Part shown: positions 34,705 through 46,212 of the stretch, in pieces
Numbering within the stretch: position 1 is the first letter of the stretch
How the letters are laid out: each line of letters begins with the position of its first letter
Assembly: GCA_014706295.1 (NCBI GenBank)
Contig: JACSVZ010000011.1
Coordinates: 1,944,663 to 2,008,662, forward strand
DNA from: Lycocorax pyrrhopterus obiensis
Lineage: Eukaryota; Chordata; Aves; Passeriformes; Paradisaeidae
Reading direction: 5' to 3'
DNA: 64,000 nucleotides
The notes under the pieces: model-generated
What the model saw: only the letters and a program-made list of their open reading frames with translations
The model's database searches: none
Told to the model about the DNA's origin: nothing
Made by a program: the position numbers and the translations under genes

Positions 34705-37700
34705 TATTTGAACACAAAGGTGTTGCAGCTGCAGTTCTCTCAGAAGTGCTGCACCTCCACGGATGTTTTTTCCAAAACCATGAGGCATCAGCTCAGCTCC
34801 TCTCACATGCAGCCCATCAGACTTTCAACAACACAGAGCATTCCTCACCCCCATTCACTCTCAGAAAAAGCTACTTTGCTGACAGCAACCTGTTTTTGAG
34901 CATAGGCGAGGCTGAAGTAATTTCATTGCATAACCTGTCACTTAATGTCTACAATTAGCTGAATGAAATTTCCCACAATGGCTGGAGTTAAAGTTCTAAT
35001 GATTTTGCTCTTGGCAAAATGCACACTTTCCCCCTAAGACTCCATAGTTGATTATTAAAAACCTAAGGCATCATTTAGACTTCCCTGCTCATATCTATCA
35101 TAAAGAAAAATAACATTACATATGTTTACTGCTGTCACCTGCTTCCTTCCCACAATACATGTGTTCTGCAGGATATTAAAAAATCTATGATGCACAAGTG
35201 AGTCGTAACAAGAAAAGCAATTACATCTCTATCTTTATTCAGAGCACATAAGGTTTTGGGCTGTTCAGACAAAGATATGACATTTTCAGGCAGACAGTGT
35301 TATTGTTCCACACACTGTGCAGTTTAGGATCTTTAATAAGAGCTTTCTCTTGAAAGCCTTTCTAGAATATTTTTGCATCTGTTCAGCTGAGCATTCATGT
35401 GTGAAGGTCCAATGCAGGGGCAGAAGAGGGTTACCCAGAGCAGGAGCTGCTCCTGTCCGTGTAAAGAACAAGCTCTGGGCTCCTGGGGCTGTCGTTGGCA
35501 GTGTCCTGTTCAGAGATGGAGCCAGTGGTGGGGCTGTTGGTGCAGGGAGAGTTTGTGTTTCACTGGGCTGTGTTCTCACACTGAGATCACCCAGACTTTG
35601 CACTTGGAAGTGTCAGGACTGCAGGAATACATGTACAATCTGAACATGTTGTGCATGGACAGACATGCTGTTCTGAGAGGCACACAGCTGATGTCATCTG
35701 GACTCAGCCCCTTCAGCTCTTAAGACAGCGGAATCAAGGAGGACCAAGAGCTCAGGGCAGGAGCAGACCTGGATCTCAGCTGTTGAGTCCCCTGTGGGTT
35801 TGAACAGTTCAAATGCAGCACCCTCCAAAGGGCAGTGGTGCTGCAGGGGCTGCCGAGCTCTTCAGCTCTCTGGTCTGGGGAACACGAGCCCAAAAATGAC
35901 TGAAATGGTCTCTGGCTTGTGCTGCCCAGCTGCACTCTGAGCATGGCTCCCTGCAGCAGGGGGCCTGGAGAGCTCTGAGTGTTATTTTGCATTACAGAAA
36001 GCATTTTTGGAGCTGTGTCTGCTGTCACCTTTTTGAGGTTGTGTGGGTGTTTTGTGGCTCTTGGCCACGTGGTTTTCCCCATCAGGAGACTCCACTGTCC
36101 CCGTCTGGTTCCATGAGGAAGATGCTAAGGATTAATCTTCTTTAGTGCTCCTCTGCATCACGTGCAGGTGTCTTTCTAGTGAGAAGTGCTGGGACCTGAG
36201 AAAGCAAACGGAAGGGCTGCCTTTCAAATCTGGACTTTCTAACTGATAATTTGTTAGTTGTCTTTATTGGGCATTTTCTAGTTTGTTCTATCTGCAGAAA
36301 AAACTTTTTTGCAAGACAGACATGGAGGTTCTGCAGGACAGCACAAATGTAGTTTTGTAAATTTGTGTGAGGTTCATTTTCAGGAGGCAGAGGAGACTGA
36401 ATAAAAGGGCCTGTGTAAAATATACCTATTAGGAGAATATTTTCAAATTGTTGTTGCAAAAACTGTTCAGATAATTCTGATATTCATTCGTATGGCTATG
36501 AGGAACCAGTGGGAACAACTCACAAGTGCTCTTTCAGTCCCCTGAGGACTGACAGAGGCATTTTGAAGTATTTCACTCTGTGGCTGTGATGCAGCAGCCG
36601 AGCAGTGTAATGCAGAAGGCAGAGTTTTTATGGATGTGGGGGTCAGTGCAGGTTAAGCTGTCAGAGTGTGCTTTTGAACTGCATCATTACTTAGGGCACC
36701 AAGTGGTACCGAGTGGGGGCTGAAATTGCTGCTAGATGTGGGATTAATGGCAGGAGCTAAAGTTGCTAGTTTGTCATGCAGACGTTAATGGCTCGGTGGG
36801 ATCATATTTCAAATGATATGTGTGGATAAAAAGAATGCTTCTCTGCTTGTTATGTAGAGATTGGACAGTGCTGCTCCCCAGACAGGGGGGAATGACACGG
36901 ACAAACCTCAAAACTTAACAGAACCTGCTTAAATCGTAGTGTTATATATCATCATTGCTTAAGTAGGGTGCAGTGTGGGGAAAAAAGAGCCTGCATGTAT
37001 ATTTTGCCCTTTACAGATAAGTAAATGAAATGCCTTATTGCAAGCAAGTTTTGGTTGCTCTTAGAATGACAAAAAAAAAAAGGGGGTAAAATCAAGTCCA
37101 ACATCTGCTTGGTTTGCTCAGCCAAGAACTTGCCTTTAAAGCACAACTGCAGGAAAAAGCCCAAGTGCTAAGGTCAGTGAGCAGAAGAGGCATCACTTCC
37201 CAGTAGATGTGTAGGTGTAGTGGTATTCTCAGAATACCTCTGCATGCATCTCTATGTGAGCTCTCTTTGTTTCTGCCATACCAAGATTTTTGAAATGAAG
37301 AAATTGTGTGCTGCTTTTCCATTGCAGAAATCATTGGATTCTGTATTTTTCCCATGCCTGGGGGATTCTCTCTTTGCAGGGTACCAGGCTGGGGGAAGCT
37401 CTCCCTGAGCTCCTGGGGCACCACAGCTCTGTGTGACCACTGCTCAGAATGAGGGAGAGAAAAACAGGCTTGGCCATAGGAATAAGGTGCTGTGGAATCC
37501 CCCTTTCAATTGAAACTTGGCTGTTCATTGTTTTTCTTCAGGGCCAGTGTCTTCTGGTCCACATGGGGAGGGTGGCAGAGGGGTGGGACGTGCTGGGTGT
37601 GGTTTTGGAAAGCCTGGTGAGAGCTCACCACTGTGGTTCCTAAAGATTATTTCTGCACAGGGGTGATGCTGGTGTGAAGCACCCACACACAGGGGCAGTT

Positions 37701-38805
37701 CACCCCTAAACCCATCCCCTCTGTCGTGGTGAACCCCTCTGAGGGCAGTTCAGCTTGGGTCCACATTTGTGTTTAAAGCATCTCGTGGCCTTGGAAGCGC
37801 AGTGTGAACATAAGCTACTCATGACTAACTTCCCTTTTCTCCCCACAGAGTCCCAGCAGCTGATGAAAGCACTGGGGTTTTCATGCCCTTGCCAGCTGGT
37901 GTTGCCCACAAAGCAGCCATGGCTGGCCAGGCCCTCCTGGTGCTGCAGAGGATCCGATGTTGCTGCCCCGATGGGCAGCTGGGAGCGGGGGATGGATGTT
38001 CACCAAGAGCTGAGTTAGAGGAATCTGCTGTCCACAGCTCCAGACCTATTAATGTTTCTGGGGAAAAAGCTGCTGCCAGGTGCTGCTGATGTTGCTGCTC
38101 TTTGGCTCAGTGCTCAGCCTCCTTCTCCCGGGCCGATGTCCGGGAGTTCAGCATCAAGGGTCTTTTCTGGGCAGCAATAACAATAAAAGGCCACAGTCCA
38201 TGGTGATGTGGCTGTGGTGGCTTTATCTGTCTGCTGTGAACTGCCCCTGGGGCAGCCTGAACCTCCTCTGGGCTCAGGAATGCAGTGCAAAGACATTTTA
38301 CCTTCACTCCACCCTCGGAATTTAGTACTGGTGATACAGAGGGAACGCTGAGAGTAAGTGATGGCAGCCCCAGAGTGACCAGGACACCATTTATATCAAC
38401 AAAATAACTATTAATATCAAATTGCCCGATAAGAATAATTTATGAATTTAATTTAGCTTTTCTTAAATTTTAATTTCCTAACAAGAAACTAGTTTATATG
38501 TGTTTAATAAAGGTCTAACGCCTATAAATCATGTAGCTGTATTTGTTTCAGGAAGCTGTGAGGACTTGATTTTAAAACAAAACTGTCTCTTCATAAAATA
38601 CTATATTGATAATCCATCCAACTAGGAAGAAGTTGTCTTTGGGGATGAATCCAGACAGGTGGATCTTAGGATTGAAAAAATGCTCTATGAAAATGGCCTG
38701 AAATCTGCCATGTCTACATCATATTTCAAAGTGAATTGCAAACTTAGTTTGCTTGTGAAAAAAACCTGAGTGTTTTTAAGTCTGCACCAAAGTGATTCAC
38801 ACTGA
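34705..38805. other. Unique noncoding stretch
   Basis: No recognised gene or dispersed repeat. An A11G5 run lies near 37070-37085. A good acceptor (TTCCCTTTTCTCCCCACAG, ending 37848) has no strong donor partner downstream. A short perfect inverted repeat, CTCCCGG and CCGGGAG with an 8-bp loop, is at 38125-38146. Open frames up to 124 codons show no known domain. Confidence 0.45.
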
Positions 38806-38832
38806 ACACACACACACACACGCACACACACA
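38806..38832. repeat. (CA)n microsatellite
   Basis: About 13 CA units with a single CG interruption. Short, but long enough to be polymorphic. Confidence 0.95.
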
Positions 38833-39540
38833 AAAGCAGTTCTGGGCACTCAACCCTAGAGCTTGCATTTTTCTCCAAATTTTCATCATGATCAAGTTCA
38901 AACAGTTTATTTTGCCTAAGACTTCTAGCTCAAGCCTTGTTAAAAGGCTAGAAAAATTAAACAAAATCTCATAATCAATCCTCTGGGAGACCTTTCTTCA
39001 CACAGACTTCCCAGGAATCTAAAATAGAAAGAAGAGGCCATTAAACATGTTAGCTGGTATAAAAATTGAGTGTGGAAGGGTAGAGGATGGAGACATTGAG
39101 AAAAAACTCTAGAAGCTACAAATAGAGTGGACATTTTTGTACTTCTGCTGACACATTTTGCCTGATCAAACAGGGACACTGTGGATACGGGCCATGCCCT
39201 CGGGAGCTGCTCCAAAGACAACTGAAGCATGGCCACGGATCTGAGTTTATACAGCTCAGGGTGTGCTCTGTGTGCCATCTTTGGGCCAACTAATTGCTGT
39301 TTCTTTCCGTCTCTCTCTGTTCTTTGTTAGTGACAGAAAGGTGGTGAGGTTTGACTGAGGTGCTGACGCTGAGGGATTTTAGCTGTGAGGAAATCGGTGC
39401 TCCCGGATTAGCTGGGAGTGGGAATCTCAGAGCTCTCAGCGAAGAACACCAGAGAACAGGGACACAGGTTGATGGAATAGCTCAGGGGTGTTGCTGGAGG
39501 CGGCTTCAGTAGGGAAGCTCCTTCAGGAGGGGTCCCAGAG
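38833..39540. other. Unique noncoding stretch, nothing recognised
   Basis: Mixed sequence between the CA repeat and the minisatellite. A 112-codon minus frame (38940-39278) has no known domain. Confidence 0.5.
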
Positions 39541-40115
39541 TGTGGGTGCTCACAAGAGTGTGGGTGCTCTCTCAGTGTGGGTGCTGACAGTGTGGGTGTT
39601 CTCAGTGTGTGGGTGCTCTCAGGGTATGGGTGCTCTCAGTGTGTGGATGCCCTCAGAGTGTGTGTAGATGCTCTCAGTGTGTGGGTGCCCTCAGTGTGTG
39701 GGTGCTCTCTGTGTGGGTGCTCTCAGGGTATGGGTGCCCTCAGAGTGTGTGTGGGTGTGGGTGCCCTCAGTGTGTGTGTGGGTGCCCTCAGTGTGTGTGT
39801 GTAGGTGCCCTCAGTGTGTGGGTGCTTTCAGTCTGTCACAGTGCCCTCAGTGTGTGTGTGGGTGCCCTCAGTGTGTGTGGGTGCCCTCAGTGTGTGTGTG
39901 GGTGCTCTCTGTGTGTGTGTGTAGGTGCCCTCAGTTTGTGGGTGCCCTCAGTGTGTGTGTGGGTGCTCTCTGTGTGTGTGTGTAGGTGCCCTCAGTTTGT
40001 GGGTGCTTTCAGTCTGTCACATTGCCCTCAGTGTGTGTGTGTGGGTGCTCTCTGTGTGTGGGTGCTCTGTGTGTGGGCCCTCAGTGTGTGGGTGCTCTCT
40101 GTGTGTGTGGGTGCA
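39541..40115. repeat. Minisatellite of GTGTGGGTGCYCTCA-type units
   Basis: About 575 bp of 14-21-bp units alternating GTGTGTG, GGTGC and CCTCA or TCTCA blocks, with variable GT number inside units. Layered structure is visible: the rare variant GGTGCTTTCAGTCTGTCACA occurs at 39821 and again at 40002, 181 bp apart, and a GGTGCTCTCTGTGTGTG block repeats at 39901 and 39962, 61 bp apart. The array lacks stop codons in several frames, giving Cys/Val/Gly-rich frames up to 229 codons (39609-40298) that should not be annotated as proteins. Confidence 0.96.
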
Positions 40116-41559
40116 CCCCTGGGTGCTGCCAGGTGCCGTTTTTGGGTTAATTCCCCCAACCCCAACCTGAACTCAGCACATGGCTGCACATCCCCAGCAA
40201 GGCCAACCACGGCACGGGGCATGATCCTGCTGCACAGCACTGACACCTGGGCTGCATCCCAGTGGGGAAAGCCCTCGAAAATCACATTAATGGGCTGAAC
40301 AGCAGTCAGAAAGAGAACATTATTTATCATGGCAAGAAGTGGGTAATTCCATCCCTGACTTCCTGCTGCCACTCCATTTACCGCAGCCTGTTGGTGCCTA
40401 AGTGGGGATCACTTGAGGCAATACATTAGGACTTGAAAGGAACAATAAATTTTACAATTAGGTTAGCAAACACCAGCAATGGTATTTCTCCCTGTTGATA
40501 ATTACAAATCAATTATCTTATATGTTTTAAAAAATGATAACTCCCACGGTGGTGTTGCGCAGCAAATGTTCTCAGAAAGACGTAAGATCTTTAGGGCGAA
40601 TGCTAGAACATGTGCAGTGGTTAGCAACAGAAATGTTTTAACCCTGAAGCAATCCTTCTGTGAAAAATGTATTAAATTAAGGTCAGCTGGAGCAAACTGC
40701 TGCTAAACATGGTTAGTGTAAAAGAGAGAGCATCTTCAAGGAGGGAGCTAACGGGACTGAATTTTTATGTCTAATGAACTGAAGATCCAGGCTCTGATGC
40801 AACATTTTACAATCTGTTTATTGTACTATAGGGGGTTTTGTTCAATTCCATGAGCAACATTGCAAGTATGAAATAAACTCTTTCATAACAAACTAATGAC
40901 TACATGAGTCTGATTTCAACAAATCATTATTTCTGTTACAAGCAATGGTTGAGTTGGTTATTTGTAAAAAGAGGGCTGAAATTATTTACTTTAGCACTAT
41001 ACGTAGGCTCTTAGTATTAATTGACAAATAATCAAAGTAAATCCATGCTCTAATATTGCATATCTAACTGTAATAATGGAGAGATGAGCAAAGACGAACA
41101 GTTTCTGAAAAATAAAGATATTAGTTATGAAAAGTTGCATGAGAGAGGCCTGAAGGGAGCTGAAGGGGCTCCCTGCAGCAGGGCAGGGCTGAGTGGGTGT
41201 GTGGAGTGTGCTTGTGCTCACTACTGCAGCCAAGGAGCTGCCTGGCAGTGAGAATCAGAGCGATATCTGCTGTGTTCCTGGGTGTTTCCTACACATGCTC
41301 CATTTCACCCATGTCTGAAATGTTGTTTGCACCTCCAAGTGTTCGGTGTGGCTGCTCTCAGCATCTCACTGCTTCTTCCAGTTCCCTCTGCTGCTCTGCT
41401 GTGAAGTCTCTGGAGGAGGTGAGGACAGGCAGGTAACACATGGCCCCGTTCCCCTGTCAGTGCTGGAGTTAATCACGCTGTGGGGCTTCCACTGGAAATT
41501 GCCAAGACACAGACAATGTCTCAGAACCCAAACAAACAGCACCCGCACACCAACTTAAT
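40116..41559. other. Unique noncoding, AT-rich middle part
   Basis: 40430-41150 is AT-rich with homeodomain-like words (TAATTAC, CAATTA) and looks less random than its neighbours, but conservation cannot be assessed. No gene recognised. Confidence 0.4.
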
Positions 41560-41675
41560 TCGTGTATGCAAATGTTGTGCTTGCAGGTGCAGACGGGATA
41601 ATTGTGCATGGAAATAATCACAGCCCATTTGCATGGGTAATTTGTATCTACAGTAATGGCATATGCATATCTACT
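41560..41675. promoter_or_regulatory. Octamer/POU-type motif cluster
   Basis: Within about 110 bp: ATGCAAAT at 41566-41573, ATTTGCAT at 41627-41634 (same site, opposite strand, inside the near-palindrome CCCATTTGCATGGG), and the palindrome ATATGCATAT at 41661-41670. Two perfect inverted octamers this close, in DNA with no repeat, suggest a POU-bound regulatory element. The function is inference. Confidence 0.3.
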
Positions 41676-44600
41676 GGTGCAAAAACTTCCTTGGAATCCA
41701 GATAATTACTGTGGCACTGCTTAATTCCTGGGAGCAGTTTCACTTTTACGGTGCCTTTTTGCCCTCACGGATTTTGCAGTAACAGAATGGGGGCACAATT
41801 GGATGTGTGATGTTCTTCCACGAACAGAGCAGGGAAAGCTTATGTCTGAAAATCTCTCTTCATTTTCAGAAAAAGGAATATATGTGTGTATATATATGTA
41901 TATGTGTCTTTAAGAAGTCATCATTCCCAAATTATCTCCTGCTTTGCTTGGGAAGTGAAAACAAAGAGGAAAGAGAAAGAAGCTCTGAAATGGAAGAGAA
42001 AAAGAACCCAGGCTGACAGGGAAAGGGGCTCTCAGTGAAACTCTCTCCCATTTCATGATGTAAGCTGCTGGTATAGCAGCTTCATGGCATTTCCCATCAA
42101 ATCTGACAGGCTTTACAGCAGTTCTAAATTAGAGTATGGAGGAAAGTACAAATGGTTAGAAAGTGAGTGCAGCAGGCAATTGCTGTAGAGATTGTTGTCA
42201 CCTTTAGTCCTAGTGAAGCCTAAATACTATATTATTGTCTGTTTTGTTGACAGCACCTGCAAAAGTAAACTGAAAAAACAAAGTCTTTGACACTGAAGTA
42301 TTATCTGTGTTAATTTTCCATGTTTTGCTCTGAAGGAGGGACATAAACCTCTGCTTTTGTACTGTAGCTTTCCACTGTGCTGTTATTGTTTAGAGTTTGG
42401 GATTAAAACGAGTTAAAAAATGTACCAAAGTGCTGCTTTGGCTCCTGCTATATGTGTGCAAGAGGAATGTGAGTAATTTCATCATTTCTGCTGATTAATA
42501 GTTTCAGATCTGTTTTGTGCATGTGTCTGAGAGAGTTGACAGCACAGATCTTTAGTACCTAATAACATTATGTCTTATACATGAGATATAATAGGATATA
42601 TTAAGTGGGGCTTATCCTAAAGACATTTATTGTCCTAAGTTCTGCTGCATGGCAACCTTGGGATTTGTAATTCTTTTCTGGTTGGGAATGAAATTCTAGT
42701 GTAATTCAGCAGCATTTACAATAAACTGTGGTGACCTGACACACAACATTTGGGTTGGAGTGATCAGCACAGCACGTGACCCCACCAGAGTTGAGCTGGG
42801 AGCCGTGGGCAGCATCATAAAAGCAGCTGGGGATTTGCATTGGGAACAGCAGAGGAATTGCTATCCATAATGCTGGAATAACAAGAGCCTGGGTATAGTT
42901 TCTCAGACTGTTTCTTAAAACGAGTTCCCCACCAAAGCAAACCCATTGCTTTAGTTGTTACTTTAAATCAAAATTTTTACACCCATTTTTAATTGCTATA
43001 AGGGCTTGCTTTGGGTCCTGTGGTTCTGAACGATTATTTATGCAGTTGATGTGCAGAATCAGCAGTTAATCCCTTTACTGTGCTGTTTTTGACATGCATG
43101 TCTTTCAGTCCAGTGGCCTCTTTCATGTGTTGTGTGAGGCAGGGAGAATCTGCCATAGATTTGAATCTTGGTGGGGAAACCTTTCCCTGTAGAGTTAGAC
43201 TTGACTTTTTCAAGAGCCTAAATATATCTTTTAGGCCCATTTGTGGTGTGTGCTGCTGCCTTTTAAGGAGTTTTTAAATTTCAGTTGTTTCAGGAGGATC
43301 TGGGTGTTCCTGGGCACATTAACGCTTTTCTGCTGCTTGGCTCGGAATGTGGGTGGGTTCATGGATTAGATCACACTGAGAAAGGTCTCTTTACGTAGTT
43401 TCCTTTATTTATTTCTCTCTATATTATTAGATTTCTGTGCCTACTACAGTTTATTGATTACATAAAATACAAAATCTGGTGAACTTTATGATCCAGCACA
43501 GAGTCAGTTGTGTCAGATCCATGAATTGAGTGCAGCTGATTTGTGTATGGACTCAGAGCACACAGAGGGGCTGATAACAAACCTGAAAGGACAGCATTCA
43601 CCTTAAAACATCTTTCCATTAGAGTATGGAAAAATCTAGAAAGCTTGACATTATAGGGAATTTCATTATAATTACCTCTTTCTCACAGGCTCCCATCATG
43701 ACCCTGCTGTTCCAGCTGAAGTTTCAGTGCTGAGGAGCTCAGGCACCAGAAGTGATGTGTGGTGTGAGGAGACGCGGTTCTTGCAGGTTGTGCACTTGAA
43801 ATTCTGTATGGCTGGAGTCAATTTATTAATAGGTTACTCATCATGGTCAGGTGTTTGCAGGTCCCCTGGAGTTTCCACTCAGGAAGCACAGCAAATATCC
43901 GAAATAATCCAGCTGGGCAACTTTGCTATTCATCTTGTCCTGCGTGACTTCAGCCGAGCACAAGTGATGAGTTGTCCACAAAACAAATGTCAGTTTTTAT
44001 TTATGTTGGTCTCGGTGGTAAAAAGCCATCTCCAGTGCTAGAACAGAGCCCTAATTTTTCAAACACGAGTCCCTGGGGATGGCAGGCATGAGGAGGAGGA
44101 AGGGCTGTGATGCAGGAGCTCTCCCAGCAGATGTTGCCAGCACTGTTTGGTGGAGGGAAGCCCTGCCTGGCACCCTGGCACAGCAAAGCACAGTGAGATC
44201 ACACGTAGACACCTTAAACCAGTGCCAGGCACAAAGCTGATTATGGGCTCTGGTAATTCATTGGATTCAAATCAAAATGTCCTAGAAGCCAGAAGACCTG
44301 CTGGGTTTAATAGTATGGATTGCACTGCAGATTATTTCCAGCAGTAATACATACATATATATATATACACACATATATGTAGTCAGGACCTGTTCTATGG
44401 TGCCCACTTTGTCACTCCTGGAGAAATGACAGCTAACTCTGGGAAGAATCATGTTGTGAATCTGCTCAGCCTGACAGGAACAGCAATAAAAGTGTGTGTG
44501 CTTTGGCTGGTTGGTTGTTTCCTTCCAGAGGAACGTGTGAGGCACAGAAATCAGCTCCAGGTGAGCAGCGAAAGGCAGCGGCAGAAGCACAGCCCTTGGG

Positions 44601-46191
44601 CAGCACCTGGTGAGGGCTGAACATTGTGCTGAAAGGAGTTATCCAAAAGACATGGACAAAATTGACCAAGAGCTGTCGAATCAGTAGAGTTTGCTGATTC
44701 AGCTTGCCAAGGCAGGTTTAAAACTGGAATAGTTTTTGTTGTGGGGAGCATAAAGGGTTCCTGGGAACTGTTACTGCAATTTCTTGTGAACTTTCTCAAG
44801 GCCACTCATTGCTGTGTTTCTGTGCTCTTCACTGACAACCATTCCTCTGCACTCAGAAAGACCCTTGAATATAACTTAGATGACCTCTGCTGACTCCCAG
44901 TCATATTAAATTTCATGCTTTTATCAGAGAAATTCATTACCCTTGTTGTTAAGATACAATGAATAACTGGCAGCTTTTTGGAATTAGACAGCAGTCTGAT
45001 GTTACATCTTAGATGGCACTTTGAACATACTTTATATGCTTTGACATTTTATTTCGTTTAATATTGTAGGATGCCCCGAGGTGCTTTAACCTGAAGGCTG
45101 CTATAAAAATAAAGCTGAAATGCTTCCCAGGAGCATTTTGGGAAAGCTTGGCTGTCGGGTCACTGGTACATAGAGCCAATAGTTAAAATACACAGTAAAA
45201 GAGTTTCAATAACCCACTAAAAATGCATCATTTATTCCAGCTTATCCATCCCAGTGTGCAAAGAGAGCTCTGGAAACCACTGCAGCTCCTCTTCCTAAAA
45301 CTGCACATGGAGACATTCTGGCTCCCAATGCGAGGGCCTGATACAGAGCGAGAGCTGTGTGAGGGAAGGTTAAAAGCAGAAGGGAGCTACCATTCCTTCA
45401 CAGCCAAAAATTCACCTTCAAGGGAGTATTTCCAGGTGGGGTGAAGGGCAGATATTCTAGCGAGGTAGGATTTTTAATAATTTCTATAACTCTGAATAAA
45501 ACAGATTATTCTGAGTCCTACAGTCCTCTGTAAGAAAGAAAACAGTCCAGCCCCACAGACCCCAACCCTAAAGAGAGATTGTTCTATTGTATTTTTACAA
45601 TTAAGATAATAGCCTATGATTTCCCCCTTGTTATCTTAAGGAAAAATAAGCATTCATGCAAACCCTGCTTATTAAGAATCCTAACTGCTGTCATTGTTGT
45701 ATAGCTTTTTATGCCCTCAGAATAAAGCTGGGAGATGGAGCATTTGCAAGTGCTTTAATAACTGGTTGTCACTTGCCAAAGAAAGGACACCAAGGATATC
45801 AGCTATTCACATACAGAGCCACTCGAAAGCTGAGGAATGCAGAGTTATTAATTTCCAAGTAAAGAACTGAGTTCAGTGACTGGCAAAGAAACCAGCTTTG
45901 TGGTTTGCAGGAAACAGGGGTTTTCTGTGGGATACAGGGTCTCAGCTCTGGGCAAATCCTCTGAGGCAGAAACACACTCTGGCCTCTTACCATCAGTTTC
46001 TCCTGCATTCCATGTGTGGGTCATGTGGTGGTGTAGGTGGAGATAAAGTATTCTTTTTAAACGTAAAGGTTACTTTATTCAAAGGAACTCACTGAGTCAC
46101 AATACAACGGACTTCTGTGGAATTAATTCTGAAATCAGTTTGGTAACATCATCTCAAAAAAATCACGTATTTCTATACTTTATTTTTTGCT
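41676..46191. other. Unique noncoding stretch
   Basis: Contains small TA/TG runs at about 41878-41907 and an imperfect TA/CA microsatellite at 44350-44380. Frames up to 104 codons (43727-44041 plus, 44282-44590 minus) show no known domain. AT-rich parts are at 42170-42680 and 45460-45640. No gene recognised. Confidence 0.45.
44350..44380. repeat. (TA)n/(CA)n short microsatellite
   Basis: Alternating purine-pyrimidine run of ACATATAT and TATACACAC type, about 31 bp. Confidence 0.9.
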
Positions 46192-46212
46192 TATATATAT
46201 ATATATATATAT
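46192..46212. repeat. (TA)n microsatellite
   Basis: An uninterrupted run of about ten TA units, followed after a short spacer by more ATATAT. Likely polymorphic. Confidence 0.95.

Noticed and set aside
37849..38090. Candidate exon after a good acceptor at 37848
   Set aside because: No strong donor or poly(A) signal in a sensible position; frames are short and unassigned.
38125..38146. CTCCCGG...CCGGGAG hairpin considered as a small structured RNA
   Set aside because: A 7-bp stem with an 8-bp loop is too short for a microRNA precursor and is expected by chance in 64 kb.
39609..40298. 229-codon Cys/Val/Gly-rich open frame, superficially like a Cys-rich secreted protein
   Set aside because: It is the translation of a GT-rich minisatellite with shifting unit lengths; other frames are also open, and no signal peptide or unique domain is present.
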